64,000 nt of DNA from NCBI RefSeq assembly GCF_011440275.1, contig NZ_JAAOIV010000012.1, forward strand, positions 62,001 through 126,000, given 5' to 3'. The notes under the pieces were generated by a model, which did not search any database, was not told the origin of the DNA, and saw nothing but the letters and a program-made list of their open reading frames with translations. Below, one piece after another: positions 9,404 through 16,957 of the stretch. The stretch is from Metallococcus carri. Lineage in GTDB: Bacteria; Actinomycetota; Actinomycetes; Actinomycetales; Dermatophilaceae. The first letter of the stretch is position 1; every line of letters starts with the position of its first letter. A program made the position numbers and the translations under genes.

Positions 9404-9646
9404 TCAACGGCCAAAGCGCTGCTGGGCAGCCTGCCGAGAGATGTCGAGAGCGGCACCAATGATGGTCCAGGAGTCGCCCGCGTCACGGGCCGCGCGAACT
9501 GCAGCTCGCAGTTCGTCCTCCGCGTTTGCAAGGGTGTTGCGCGCGGCAACAATCCGCCGGAAGGCTGCCGCATCGCGTGCGGGATGAGTGTCAACGTCGA
9601 GACGATCGAGTCCGGTCGTGTCGCGCGTCGTTCGAGTCGAAGTCAT
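9404..9646 (-). CDS. Small HTH protein, probable antitoxin
   Basis: 80 residues. The N-terminal part is charged, followed by a helical segment and a C-terminal helix-turn-helix-like stretch (WTIIGAALDISRQAAQQRFG). This matches a family of short actinobacterial proteins encoded directly after RelE/BrnT-like toxins. ATG 9646 was chosen over GTG 9655 because GAGGTG lies 6 nt upstream. It begins 11 nt after the end of the reconstructed toxin frame, so the pair is co-transcribed. Confidence 0.65.
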   Translation of the reverse strand: MTSTRTTRDTTGLDRLDVDTHPARDAAAFRRIVAARNTLANAEDELRAAVRAARDAGDSWTIIGAALDISRQAAQQRFGR

Positions 9647-9656
9647 CAAGTTCACC

Positions 9657-9892
9657 TCATCTCAGAAATGCGTAGAAGCGAGCACGCAGTGGGGCCGCGT
9701 GAATGATGCGCGCAGGATCATCGACCGGCACAGCGACCAACTCGAGTAGTCGCCCTCCTCTGTCCGGCCAATCACGAGGAGCCGCTCCTCGCCGTCGTAC
9801 TCGTACTCGACGAGACGGATCGCGTTGGCCCAGGCGTGTGAGATGTCAGCTGGATCCACCCCATGCTTAAGGGCCGAGGCGCGAACCTGCAC
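9657..9892 (-). pseudogene. Toxin-like gene broken by a one-base frameshift
   Basis: From GTG 9892 the frame encodes [33 protein letters not shown], the start of a small toxin-family protein. At about 9747 the frame slips: the continuing frame reads out of phase, while the alternative frame from 9746 gives [19 protein letters not shown] and ends [10 protein letters not shown] with a stop at 9657, the usual C-terminus of this family. Restoring one C (TAC CTC instead of TAC TC) repairs it. Either a real inactivating deletion or a sequencing error in a CC run. The antitoxin-like gene follows at once. Confidence 0.78.
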
Positions 9893-9905
9893 GTGTCAAG
9901 GATGC

Positions 9906-9950
9906 GTTGACATTCACCCGGCGTCAACTTTGCATTGACACCGGGTGTCA
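9906..9950. promoter_or_regulatory. Operator/promoter region of the toxin-antitoxin pair
   Basis: Holds the inverted repeat GTTGAC-N11-GTCAAC (9906-9928) and the perfect 15-bp palindrome TGACACCGGGTGTCA (9936-9950), just upstream of the toxin start. Paired palindromes are usual operators of autoregulated toxin-antitoxin promoters. Confidence 0.5.
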
Positions 9951-9955
9951 CGGCA

Positions 9956-10078
9956 GTGTCAGGCGAAGCACCTGCATGCGTCCGGTCCACCTGCATGCGT
10001 CGGGCTCACTCGCAGACCCTGGTCACCGCATGCAGGTCGGTTCGGCGCATGCGAGTGGCGGCGCGGCACGCGAGTGGC
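9956..10078. repeat. ~125-bp direct repeat, copy 2
   Basis: Second copy of the element at 9271-9396, about 685 bp away in direct orientation, with the same inverted repeat inside. The two copies bracket exactly the toxin-antitoxin pair. It also covers most of the gap before the NYN nuclease gene. Confidence 0.88.
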
Positions 10079-10101
10079 GGGGCAGCACGTGGGTGCGACG
10101 C

Positions 10102-10665
10102 TCACAGGAAGTCGGCCGGCTCGAACTCCTGGATCGGGATGACCCGGATCCGCTTGAGACTCGTCTTGAACGCGCCCACGTCATACTCCAGGTCGAAGAA
10201 CTCCAGCCCGCGTTCGGCGAGCGCGGTGAACCCCGCATTGCGGAACTCGCGGAAGCCGACCAGACCGACCCGGCGCCCATCACACAGGTCGGCGAGTTGC
10301 GGCAGGAAGTCGCCATCGTGGCTGAGCAGCATCACGTCGGCCGCCCGCTCACGGATGGCCGCGAGCGTGCGCTGGATCGCGATGTCGACGACCTTGTCAT
10401 TCGGCCCACCGGACAACGGGATTGGCGTATAACCGAGCGCGGTCAGCGCTTGGATGAAGGACATCGGCAACTCGGCACCGGCCGCGAGGAAGAACAACCC
10501 TTTCGCCGGCTGGCGCCATTCGTCGGTCGCGAACTTCAGCACCCGGTCCCACCGCGGCCGCTCTTCGGGCAGCGGGCGCCGGCCCAGGATGGACGTGCCG
10601 AGGGTGGCGTCGATGTTCTCGCCGTCCACCAGCACGTATGTCGTCCGCGCACCTTCGCCGCTCAT
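10102..10665 (-). CDS. NYN-domain (PIN-like) RNase
   Basis: 187 residues. A NYN/LabA-like domain has the acidic metal site: VLVDGENID (about 10-18), NDKVVDIAIQ (about 94-103) and LLSHDGDFLPQL (about 115-126). Proteins of this fold are single-strand RNA nucleases with broad roles in RNA turnover. The start ATG 10665 lies 25 nt after the sigma-factor gene, so it is probably the last gene of that operon. Confidence 0.85.
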   Translation of the reverse strand: MSGEGARTTYVLVDGENIDATLGTSILGRRPLPEERPRWDRVLKFATDEWRQPAKGLFFLAAGAELPMSFIQALTALGYTPIPLSGGPNDKVVDIAIQRTLAAIRERAADVMLLSHDGDFLPQLADLCDGRRVGLVGFREFRNAGFTALAERGLEFFDLEYDVGAFKTSLKRIRVIPIQEFEPADFL

Positions 10666-10690
10666 GTCGCCTGACCCTACGCCCACTTCC

Positions 10691-11929
10691 TTAGTCACCG
10701 AGTTGGTCGCGGCGCCGGGTGAGATAGGCCCGCTCCGCCGAGTTGCCGGTGAGCTCGATCGCCCGGTCGTATGCCGCCCGCGACTCGCCACTGCGCTGAA
10801 GGCGCCGCAGCAGGTCGGCCCGGGTCGCGTGGAAGGCGTGGTACCCGTCCAGCGCGTCGCCCAACCGGTCGACCTCGGCCAATCCGACTGCGGCACCGTC
10901 GAGTTCGGCGACCGCTACCGCCCGGTTGAGGCGCACGATCGGCGAGGGGTCGACGGCCGCCATACGGTCATAGAGGGAGACGATCTGCGACCAGTCGGTG
11001 TCGGCGAGCGAGGGCGCCGCGGTGTGCACCGCGTTGATCGCCGCCTGCAACTGATAGCGACCGGGCGGCGGACCGCCTGCGGCGACGGCAGCGATGCGCT
11101 CGCGCACGAGGGCGTGACCTTCGGCGATGAGCGCGCGATCCCACGCGCCGCGGTCCTGCTCGGCGAGGGTGACGAGCTCGCCCGCGCGTGAGACCCGGGC
11201 GGCGCGCCGGGCATCGGCGAGGATCATCAGCGCGAGCAGGCCGGTGACCTCGCCGTCGTCGGGCAGCAGGTTGTGCAGCAGCCGGCCGAGGCGGATTGCT
11301 TCCTCGGTGAGGTCAACGCGCAGCGGGTCGTCGCCGCCGGCGAGATAGCCCTCGTTGAAGACGAGATAGATCACCGCGAGCACGCCGGCCAGGCGGTCGC
11401 GGATATCGGCCTCCGAAGGCACCCGATAGGGGATATGCGCGGCCTTGATCTTGACCTTCGCGCGGGTGATGCGCTGGGCCATGGTGGTCTCCTGCACCAA
11501 GAACGCGCGAGCGATCTCGTCCACCGTGAGCCCGCCAATCAGCCTGAGCGTCAACGCAATTCGCGCCTCCATGGCAAGGGCTGGGTGGCAGCAGGTGAAG
11601 ACGAGCCGGAGGCGGTCATCCTCGAGCGGACCACGTGGCTCGGGTGGAGCTTCGTCATACAGCATCTGGGCCGCCTGATATTTCGCGTCGCGCTGGGACT
11701 CGCGGCGCAACCGGTCGATCGCCTTGCGGGTGGCCGTGGTGGTAAGCCAGCCGCCGGGATTAGCAGGTATGCCGTCGCTCGGCCACCGCTCCACGGCGGC
11801 GGCGAAGGCTTCGGCGGCGGCGTCCTCGGCGATGTCGAGGTCGCCGAAACGGCGGGCGAGACCCGCGACCACCCGCGCCCACTCCTCGTGGTGCGCGCGG
11901 GTGATCGCCAGCTCGACCGAGTCGGTCAC
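10691..11929 (-). CDS. ECF42-type sigma factor with C-terminal DUF6596/TPR-like extension
   Basis: 412 residues. Region sigma-2 (about 5-75) includes FGDLDIAEDAAAEAF; sigma-4 (about 110-175) includes LTLRLIGGLTVDEIARAFL and TMAQRITRAKVKI. Then comes a ~230-residue helical C-terminal domain with YLVFNEGYL and LNRAVAVAELDG, typical of ECF42, whose extension takes the place of an anti-sigma factor. ECF42 genes are normally linked to DGPF/YCII genes, as here. GTG start; its first bases overlap the stop of the YCII gene (GTGA). Confidence 0.93.
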   Translation of the reverse strand: MTDSVELAITRAHHEEWARVVAGLARRFGDLDIAEDAAAEAFAAAVERWPSDGIPANPGGWLTTTATRKAIDRLRRESQRDAKYQAAQMLYDEAPPEPRGPLEDDRLRLVFTCCHPALAMEARIALTLRLIGGLTVDEIARAFLVQETTMAQRITRAKVKIKAAHIPYRVPSEADIRDRLAGVLAVIYLVFNEGYLAGGDDPLRVDLTEEAIRLGRLLHNLLPDDGEVTGLLALMILADARRAARVSRAGELVTLAEQDRGAWDRALIAEGHALVRERIAAVAAGGPPPGRYQLQAAINAVHTAAPSLADTDWSQIVSLYDRMAAVDPSPIVRLNRAVAVAELDGAAVGLAEVDRLGDALDGYHAFHATRADLLRRLQRSGESRAAYDRAIELTGNSAERAYLTRRRDQLGD

Positions 11930-12312
11930 GACTCGAGCATCGCCTTGAGGGATTCCTCGGTGTTGAACGGTCGCACCTCGACCTTGCCGCGGCAGGCCTT
12001 GGAGCCCTCCGCCGCGAGCGCGAGCGCCTCGTCGAGGTCGGCGGCCTCGATCACCCAGAAGCCGCCGAGGTATTCCTTGGCTTCGAGGTAGGGGCCGTCG
12101 GTGAAGACCGGCTGGTCGCCCTGGCCGTCGACGGTGGTGGCGGTGCTCGCCGGCTCCAGTCCGTCGGCGAAGACGAAGTGGCCGTCACGCTGCAGCTTGT
12201 CGTTGAACGCGCCGGTGTCGGCGAAGGCCTGCAGCATGTCCTCCTTGGTGCCGTAGTTGCCGTAGTCGGTGCGTTCGGCCGGTCCGAAGACCGACATCAG
12301 GTAGCGAGGCAT
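11926..12312 (-). CDS. YCII-related DGPF-domain protein
   Basis: 128 residues, ferredoxin-like YCII fold. Contains the hallmark TDGPYLEAKEYLGGFWVIEA (variant of DGPF). Catalytic function unknown; relatives are small dimeric proteins that accompany ECF42 sigma factors and may be part of their signalling or target regulon. Start ATG is followed by PRYLMSVFG. Sits 4 nt downstream of a second copy of the same family and overlaps the sigma-factor start. Confidence 0.9.
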   Translation of the reverse strand: MPRYLMSVFGPAERTDYGNYGTKEDMLQAFADTGAFNDKLQRDGHFVFADGLEPASTATTVDGQGDQPVFTDGPYLEAKEYLGGFWVIEAADLDEALALAAEGSKACRGKVEVRPFNTEESLKAMLES

Positions 12313-12316
12313 CTTC

Positions 12317-12682
12317 TTAGTTCCTTCCTTCGGACACCGATCGTGGGAACCGGTGCACTTCCTGGGGCCAGTCGAGGGCGACGGCGAGACGGCCGGCCCA
12401 GTAGCGGGCGGTTTCGTCATCCGGCACGTCCACGACGCAGAACCCGCCGAGGTGTTCCTTGGTCTCGGCGTAGGGCCCGTCGGAGAAGACCGGCTGGCCG
12501 TCCTTCCCGACGACACTGCACACCACCGTGTCGGCGTCGATGCCCCCGTTGGTGAACACGAACACCCCGGCGGCCTTCATCTCATCGATCACCGCCCAGC
12601 CGGCGACGGCCTTGGCCTGCAGCTGCTCGAGTGTGTGCTCGGGCACCCACTCGTCGTTGAACGCGATCAGATATTCGCTCAC
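12317..12682 (-). CDS. YCII-related DGPF-domain protein, first of the pair
   Basis: 121 residues, same fold as its downstream neighbour, with SDGPYAETKEHLGGFCVVDV. The GTG start at 12682 follows AAGGAGA with a 6-nt gap, deciding against upstream extension into the repeat region even though no stop intervenes. First gene of the operon YCII-YCII-sigma-NYN. Confidence 0.88.
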   Translation of the reverse strand: MSEYLIAFNDEWVPEHTLEQLQAKAVAGWAVIDEMKAAGVFVFTNGGIDADTVVCSVVGKDGQPVFSDGPYAETKEHLGGFCVVDVPDDETARYWAGRLAVALDWPQEVHRFPRSVSEGRN

Positions 12683-12738
12683 GCCCGTCTCCTTGTTTCT
12701 CTTCTGGCCGAGGCGTCCGGTCGGTCGCCTCACCACCT

Positions 12739-12766
12739 CTACGAACGCGGACGACCCGATACGACA
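12739..12766 (-). promoter_or_regulatory. Candidate ECF-type promoter of the YCII-sigma operon
   Basis: Reading the minus strand, TGTCGT (12766-12761) is followed after 17 bp by CGTAG (12743-12739), about 55 bp before the first YCII start. This resembles the TGTCGA / CGWC type of element proposed for ECF42 autoregulation, with one mismatch in the -35. Confidence 0.45.
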
Positions 12767-12824
12767 GCACCGCCGAAACTTTTTCAAGAGCGTCCGTCGC
12801 GCTCGCTGGTGGAGTAAGCACAAC

Positions 12825-13019
12825 GCCCAAATGGGCGATCCGCGCTGCACCTGAGTCTCGGCTGCCGCACAAAGTGCCCAGTTGGGCGATCCGCGCTGCA
12901 CCTGAGTCTCGGCTGCCGCACAAAGTGCCCAGTTGGGCGATCCGCGCCGCACGTGAGTCTCGGCTGCCGCACAAAGTGCCCAGTTGGGCGATCCGCGCCG
13001 CACGTGAGTCTCGGCTGCC
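12825..13019. repeat. Four-copy 51-bp tandem repeat (VNTR-like)
   Basis: Units start at 12825, 12876, 12927 and 12978. Each begins with a small hairpin GCCCAnnTGGGC (loop AA in the first, GT in the others) and goes on through CGATCCGCG and GAGTCTCGGCTGCC. Copies 1-2 share CTGCACCTGAG while 3-4 share CCGCACGTGAG, showing stepwise duplication. The length is 17 codons, so several frames stay open, but no protein is proposed. It fills the 339-bp space between the XRE gene's stop and the YCII operon promoter; the rest of that space holds only the promoter. Confidence 0.95.
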
Positions 13020-13021
13020 CC

Positions 13022-13801
13022 TTAGGCGCGCAAGATCTCGGCGGTCTCCTGGTCGGCGGGCAGGAAGGTCTCCAGGTGGAGCTCGTCGATCGTGACGTCG
13101 CTCGGTGCCTCGACCACGCTCGCCACACTGAAGAACCGCAGCGCCGGCCCGGCGCCCAGCGGCAACAACACCAACGGAATCACCGGGCTGACCGGCGCCG
13201 AGCGCTCGCCCCCCGTCGTCGGGACGGGGTATGCCGCCACCTCATCGTGCAGCTGCGCCAACCGTGGGTCGCCGGTGCGCTCTGCCCGGGCGTCCAACTG
13301 GTGCAGCAGGTGCGCGCGCCACTGCGCGAGGTTGCCGATCCGCGGCGCGAGCCCGTCCGGGTGGAGGGACAGTCGGATGACGTTCACCGGCGGCTCGAGC
13401 AGGTGCGGCGCGACGCCCTCGAGCAGCCCCGAGACGGGGGCATTGGAGTCGATCAGGTCCCAATAGCGGTCGAGCAGCAGCGCCGGGTAGGGAGCGTGCG
13501 CGTCGAGCAACTGGCGGAAGGACGCGAGCACGGGGGCCAGATCGGCCGGCTCGGCCGCGGCATACTGCGGTGCGTAGCCGCCTGCGAGCAGCAGCGAATT
13601 GCGTTCTCGCAGAGGGACTTCGAGCTGGTCGGCGAGTCGCACGATCATCTCCGAGCTCGGCTGCGCGCGGCCGGTTTCGACGAAACTCAGATGCCGGCTG
13701 CTGACCTCGGCGCGGGACGCCAGCTCGAGTTGGCTGAGTCGGCGGCGCTGCCGCCAGGATCGCAGCAGCCGGCCCACGTCGCCGGTCGCCGCGGTGGTCA
13801 T
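13022..13801 (-). CDS. XRE-family (MmyB-like) transcriptional regulator
   Basis: 259 residues. N-terminal Cro/CI helix-turn-helix (about 8-65): LLRSWRQRRRLSQLELASRAEVSSRHLSFVE. C-terminal MmyB-like ligand domain (about 90-255) with DAHAPYPALLLDRYWDLIDSN and NVIRLSLHPDGLAPRI. These regulators bind small hydrophobic ligands such as fatty acids and usually control the neighbouring gene. Start ATG 13801 was chosen because the HTH follows directly. The divergent SnoaL-like gene is the likely target. Confidence 0.92.
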   Translation of the reverse strand: MTTAATGDVGRLLRSWRQRRRLSQLELASRAEVSSRHLSFVETGRAQPSSEMIVRLADQLEVPLRERNSLLLAGGYAPQYAAAEPADLAPVLASFRQLLDAHAPYPALLLDRYWDLIDSNAPVSGLLEGVAPHLLEPPVNVIRLSLHPDGLAPRIGNLAQWRAHLLHQLDARAERTGDPRLAQLHDEVAAYPVPTTGGERSAPVSPVIPLVLLPLGAGPALRFFSVASVVEAPSDVTIDELHLETFLPADQETAEILRA

Positions 13802-13919
13802 GGTGGCGACGATAACCAGCCGAAGTAGCCGCTCCCATGACCTGCGAGGTAATCGCGTGGCGAGTCGTGCGGGCCCAGAGTCGGTGGGGTCAGCGACAAC
13901 CACCACTTCGGAGGATCCG

Positions 13920-14273
13920 ATGGACGACATCACCACGAGCTACCTCGACACCTGGAACACGACGGACGCGGCTCAGCGCGGCGAACTGTTGCGCCAGCAC
14001 TGGTCGAGCGCCGCCCGCTACACCGACCCGATGGCCGAGGTCGTCGGACACGAGCAGATCAACGCACTCGTCGACGGGGTGCACCAGCAGTTCCCGGGTT
14101 TCGTGTTCACCCCCGTTGGGCAGCCGGACGCCCATCACAATCAGGTCCGCTTCCAGTGGGGGCTCGGCCCCGATGGCGCCGAGCCGGTGGTCATCGGCTT
14201 CGACGTCCTCACTCTCGACGCCGACGGCCGTATCGAGCAGGTGCTCGGCTTCCTTGACAAGGTGCCCGCTTAG
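13920..14273 (+). CDS. SnoaL-like (NTF2-fold) protein
   Basis: 117 residues forming one cone-shaped NTF2 domain: an N-terminal helix (YLDTWNTTDAAQRGELL), ARYTDPMAEVVGHEQI, and a C-terminal sheet ending RIEQVLGFLDKVPA. Such proteins are isomerases, cyclases or binding proteins for small hydrophobic molecules; no catalytic assignment is possible. ATG 13920 follows GGAGG. Faces the XRE regulator across 118 bp and is probably regulated by it. Confidence 0.85.
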   Translation: MDDITTSYLDTWNTTDAAQRGELLRQHWSSAARYTDPMAEVVGHEQINALVDGVHQQFPGFVFTPVGQPDAHHNQVRFQWGLGPDGAEPVVIGFDVLTLDADGRIEQVLGFLDKVPA

Positions 14274-14393
14274 GAAAGCGGTCTCACGGCCGGTGCTGCC
14301 TGCCGCGCGTGCGACTGGACGGCAAGCCGCGACCCTTCGGCTCGTGAGCTCGGCAGGGAGCCCCGGTTGTTCATTTTCGTTTACGATATTGGT

Positions 14394-14639
14394 ATGAGTG
14401 AGGGTGCGATCAGCGAGAAGCAGATCACGCAATGGGCGGATGAAGCCGACGCCGGTTACGACGTGGAGGCACTGAAGCGTCGTGGTCGCGGTCGGCCAGG
14501 TCGAGGCAGCGAGCCGATGCAGGTTGTCGCCGTGCGCCTGACCGCAGATGAGATCGCTGCCCTGGATGCGCTGGCAGAACGGGAGCACCTGACGCGGTCC
14601 GAGGCCATCCGCCGGGCACTCGCCAGCTTCGCCGCGTGA
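14394..14639 (+). CDS. Ribbon-helix-helix protein, probable antitoxin or regulator
   Basis: 81 residues. The C-terminal RHH/CopG domain has the strand MQVVAVRLT and helices ADEIAALDALAEREHLTRSEAIRRALASF. The N-terminal part is acidic, then Arg/Gly-rich (RRGRGRPGRG). AT-rich sequence just upstream (TTGTTC and GATATT) looks like a promoter. A toxin partner would be expected to follow, but the overlapping downstream frame does not resemble any toxin I know. Confidence 0.8.
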   Translation: MSEGAISEKQITQWADEADAGYDVEALKRRGRGRPGRGSEPMQVVAVRLTADEIAALDALAEREHLTRSEAIRRALASFAA

Positions 14640-14725
14640 ACCAGCAGCTCGGGCTCGGCCCCGCGTCGGGCCGCTGCCGTACAGCTGGCACGCTCGTGCA
14701 CGACTGGCACCACAATGCACAACTG

Positions 14726-14999
14726 GTGCGGATCTCCGCTCGGCCCACCCACACGAGATTGCTGCTCGCGCTCGGCCTCGTATTGACGGGGTTGACTTCA
14801 GCCTGCGGCACTATGGATGCCTCCGACCGCCCAGCCGAGGACGTCATCGACGTCAGCGTCTCGCCGCAGTCGGGGGTCATCATCAACGTTCCGTGGCGGG
14901 ACGTCGGGCATCCCGGTGACCGGCTCGGCGTCGGCTGTCCCTCGTTGGAGAACAAGTCGAGCGAGGAGATCCGATTCGACTTCGCAGGCTGCATGCCAA
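14726..14999 (+). pseudogene. Possible lipoprotein remnant without a stop codon
   Basis: From GTG 14726 (or GTG 14636, which overlaps the RHH stop) the frame gives a lipoprotein-like signal peptide: THTRLLLALGLVLTGLTSAC with the lipobox Cys near residue 27. About 65 polar residues with two further cysteines follow. The frame runs into a strong terminator hairpin at 15000 with no stop codon, so the 3' end seems lost or shifted. The 563-bp stretch 14640-15202 holds nothing else recognisable apart from that hairpin. Confidence 0.35.
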
Positions 15000-15041
15000 G
15001 AACGCCTCGGCGCCCCCTCTGTGCGGGGAGCCGGGGCGTTC
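15000..15041. terminator. Strong stem-loop terminator
   Basis: GAACGCCTCGGCGCCCC pairs with GGGGAGCCGGGGCGTTC (one mismatch, one G-U) around the loop CTCTGTGC, followed by CTTTC. It lies between the plus-strand RHH/lipoprotein region and the minus-strand ABC genes. Confidence 0.75.
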
Positions 15042-15202
15042 CTTTCACCGCACTCACACCAGGGCGAGCAAAGGGTGCCCTACGGCCGTGGGTGACGTCG
15101 TTCAAGCGTTGCGCGGCCAGGCCACGCCGGGCCAGAGCCGACTTTCGTGTGCCCGCGGGCCGCGGGCCCACCGCGGTGGTCCCAGGACGATCTTGCGTTG
15201 AT

Positions 15203-16957
15203 CTACCGAGGCGGGGTGTCTCCGTGCCAGGAGTGCCACAGCGCGGCGTAACTCCCAGCGCGGGCGACGAGCTCGTCGTGCGATCCCACTTCGGTGAGCC
15301 GACCGTCCTCCATCACCGCAACCCGGTCGGCGTCGTGCGCGGTGTGCAGCCGGTGCGCGATGGCGATCACGGTGCGCCCGCGCAGCACCGCGGCGAGGGA
15401 GCGTTCGGTGTCGCGCGCGCTCGTCGGGTCGAGCATCGCGGTCGCCTCGTCGAGCACGACCGTGTGCGGGTCGGCGAGCACGACCCTCGCCAACGCCAGT
15501 TGTTGGGCCTGAGCGGGATCCAGCCGTATGCCGCCCGCGCCGAGTTGCGCGTCCAACTCGCCGGGCAGGTCACGCGCCCAGGCGTCGGCATCCACCGCGG
15601 CCAGCGCACGCCATACCTCCTCGTCCGATGCGGTCGGAGAGGCGAGAATCACGTTGTCCCGCAACGAATCTGAGAAGACGAACGAGTCCTGCGTGACCAT
15701 CACGACCTCCCGGCGGAGGCGTTCGGGCGGCAGGTCGGCGACCGGCACACCACCGACTGTGACCGAGCCCGTGCGCGGGCGCTCGACCCCCGCGAGCAGC
15801 CGACCGAGGGTGGTCTTGCCCGCTCCGGACGGGCCGACGACGGCGAGCCGCTCGCCCGGGCGGATCCGCAGTGACACCTCGTGCAGCACATCGGGGAAGT
15901 CCGGGCGGTAGGCGTAGCTGACACCGTCGACCGCAAGCTCGGCGTCCGCCGGTTCGCCGTATGCCGCCCGCTGGTCGCCTTCCGCTGCGGCCAGCCCCTC
16001 CACGCGGGCGAAGGATGCGAGCGCCGACTGCAGCTCCTCCAGCCGCATCAGCACGACATCCAGCGGTTGGGACAGTTGCCGCAGGTAGAGCGTCGCCGCC
16101 ACGACCACGCCGAGCGTGACGTGGCCACCACGCAGCAGCAGACTACCGACCAGCAGCACGGCGACGACCGGCACGACATACGAGACGTCGATGATCGGGA
16201 AGAGCACGGTGCGCAGCCGCAGGGTGCGCGTCCTGGTGGCGACCGCGCGGTCGATCGATGACGCGGCGGCCGTCAGTCGGCGTTGCTCGAGGCGCAGGGC
16301 GTCCACCGTGCGCGCACCGGAAGCGGTCGCCGACAACTCCTCGGCGAGCTGCGAATTCGCCTCTCCCTCAGCAAGATACGCCTCACGGGCGCGGGCGAGA
16401 TACCAACGACCGGCCCACCAGATGCCGACGAGTCCGACCAGGCCGACGAGCCCGAGGACGGGCGAGAGCACGAGCACGGCGATGAGGATGAGCACGGATT
16501 GCACGGCACTGATCAGCACCTCGGGACCGGTGTCGCGCAGGCTGACCCCGACCGCCGCGACGTCGGTGGTCCCGCGGGCCGTGAGGTCGCCGATGCCGGC
16601 GCGTTCGACCCGGCTGGCGGGCAGCGCGAGCGCGCGATCGACCAACTGCTCGCGCACGCGCGCCAGGGTGCGTTCGCCGAAGCGGTAGCCGACGTGATTC
16701 GCCCAGCGGGACAACAAGATCTGCGCGATCGAGAAGGCAAGCACGGCGACTGCGAGGCGGTCAACGGTGCCGGCACCGTCGTGCGCACGCACCGCGTCGA
16801 TGATCCGGCCGATGAACCACGGTGCCGCCAGGCCGGCGGCCGCCGCGGCGGCGTTGAGCAGGATCAGCGCGACGAAGGCCCGCCGGTCCTGGCCCACCAG
16901 GCGTCGGGCTGCGGCGCGGACCTGCCGTCGGTCGGCCACGGGCAGGGGAGTGGTCAT
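15203..16957 (-). CDS. ABC exporter half-transporter, subunit with intact Walker A
   Basis: 584 residues: six-helix exporter membrane domain (about 20-310), then an ATPase domain. Walker A GPSGAGKTT (about 373-381) and Walker B TVVLDEATAMLD (about 498-509) with catalytic Glu and the switch His (AHRLHT) are intact, but the signature LSGGQ is replaced by LDPAQAQ (about 478). With its partner, whose defects are complementary, it would form one working and one dead ATP site. It overlaps the upstream partner gene by 4 nt. Substrate unknown; exporters of this class move drugs, lipids or peptides. Confidence 0.9.
   Translation of the reverse strand: MTTPLPVADRRQVRAAARRLVGQDRRAFVALILLNAAAAAAGLAAPWFIGRIIDAVRAHDGAGTVDRLAVAVLAFSIAQILLSRWANHVGYRFGERTLARVREQLVDRALALPASRVERAGIGDLTARGTTDVAAVGVSLRDTGPEVLISAVQSVLILIAVLVLSPVLGLVGLVGLVGIWWAGRWYLARAREAYLAEGEANSQLAEELSATASGARTVDALRLEQRRLTAAASSIDRAVATRTRTLRLRTVLFPIIDVSYVVPVVAVLLVGSLLLRGGHVTLGVVVAATLYLRQLSQPLDVVLMRLEELQSALASFARVEGLAAAEGDQRAAYGEPADAELAVDGVSYAYRPDFPDVLHEVSLRIRPGERLAVVGPSGAGKTTLGRLLAGVERPRTGSVTVGGVPVADLPPERLRREVVMVTQDSFVFSDSLRDNVILASPTASDEEVWRALAAVDADAWARDLPGELDAQLGAGGIRLDPAQAQQLALARVVLADPHTVVLDEATAMLDPTSARDTERSLAAVLRGRTVIAIAHRLHTAHDADRVAVMEDGRLTEVGSHDELVARAGSYAALWHSWHGDTPPR

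Noticed and set aside
12317-13003. Extension of the first YCII protein through the 51-bp repeats
   Set aside because: The repeats keep all three frames open because 51 is divisible by 3. A good AAGGAGA ribosome-binding site places the start at 12682.
12825-13019. Tandem repeat as a CRISPR array
   Set aside because: Units abut with no unique spacers and no cas genes are nearby.
14636-15673. A 345-codon plus-strand protein starting at the RHH stop
   Set aside because: The second half is antisense to the ABC exporter gene and crosses a strong terminator; only the first ~90 codons could be real.
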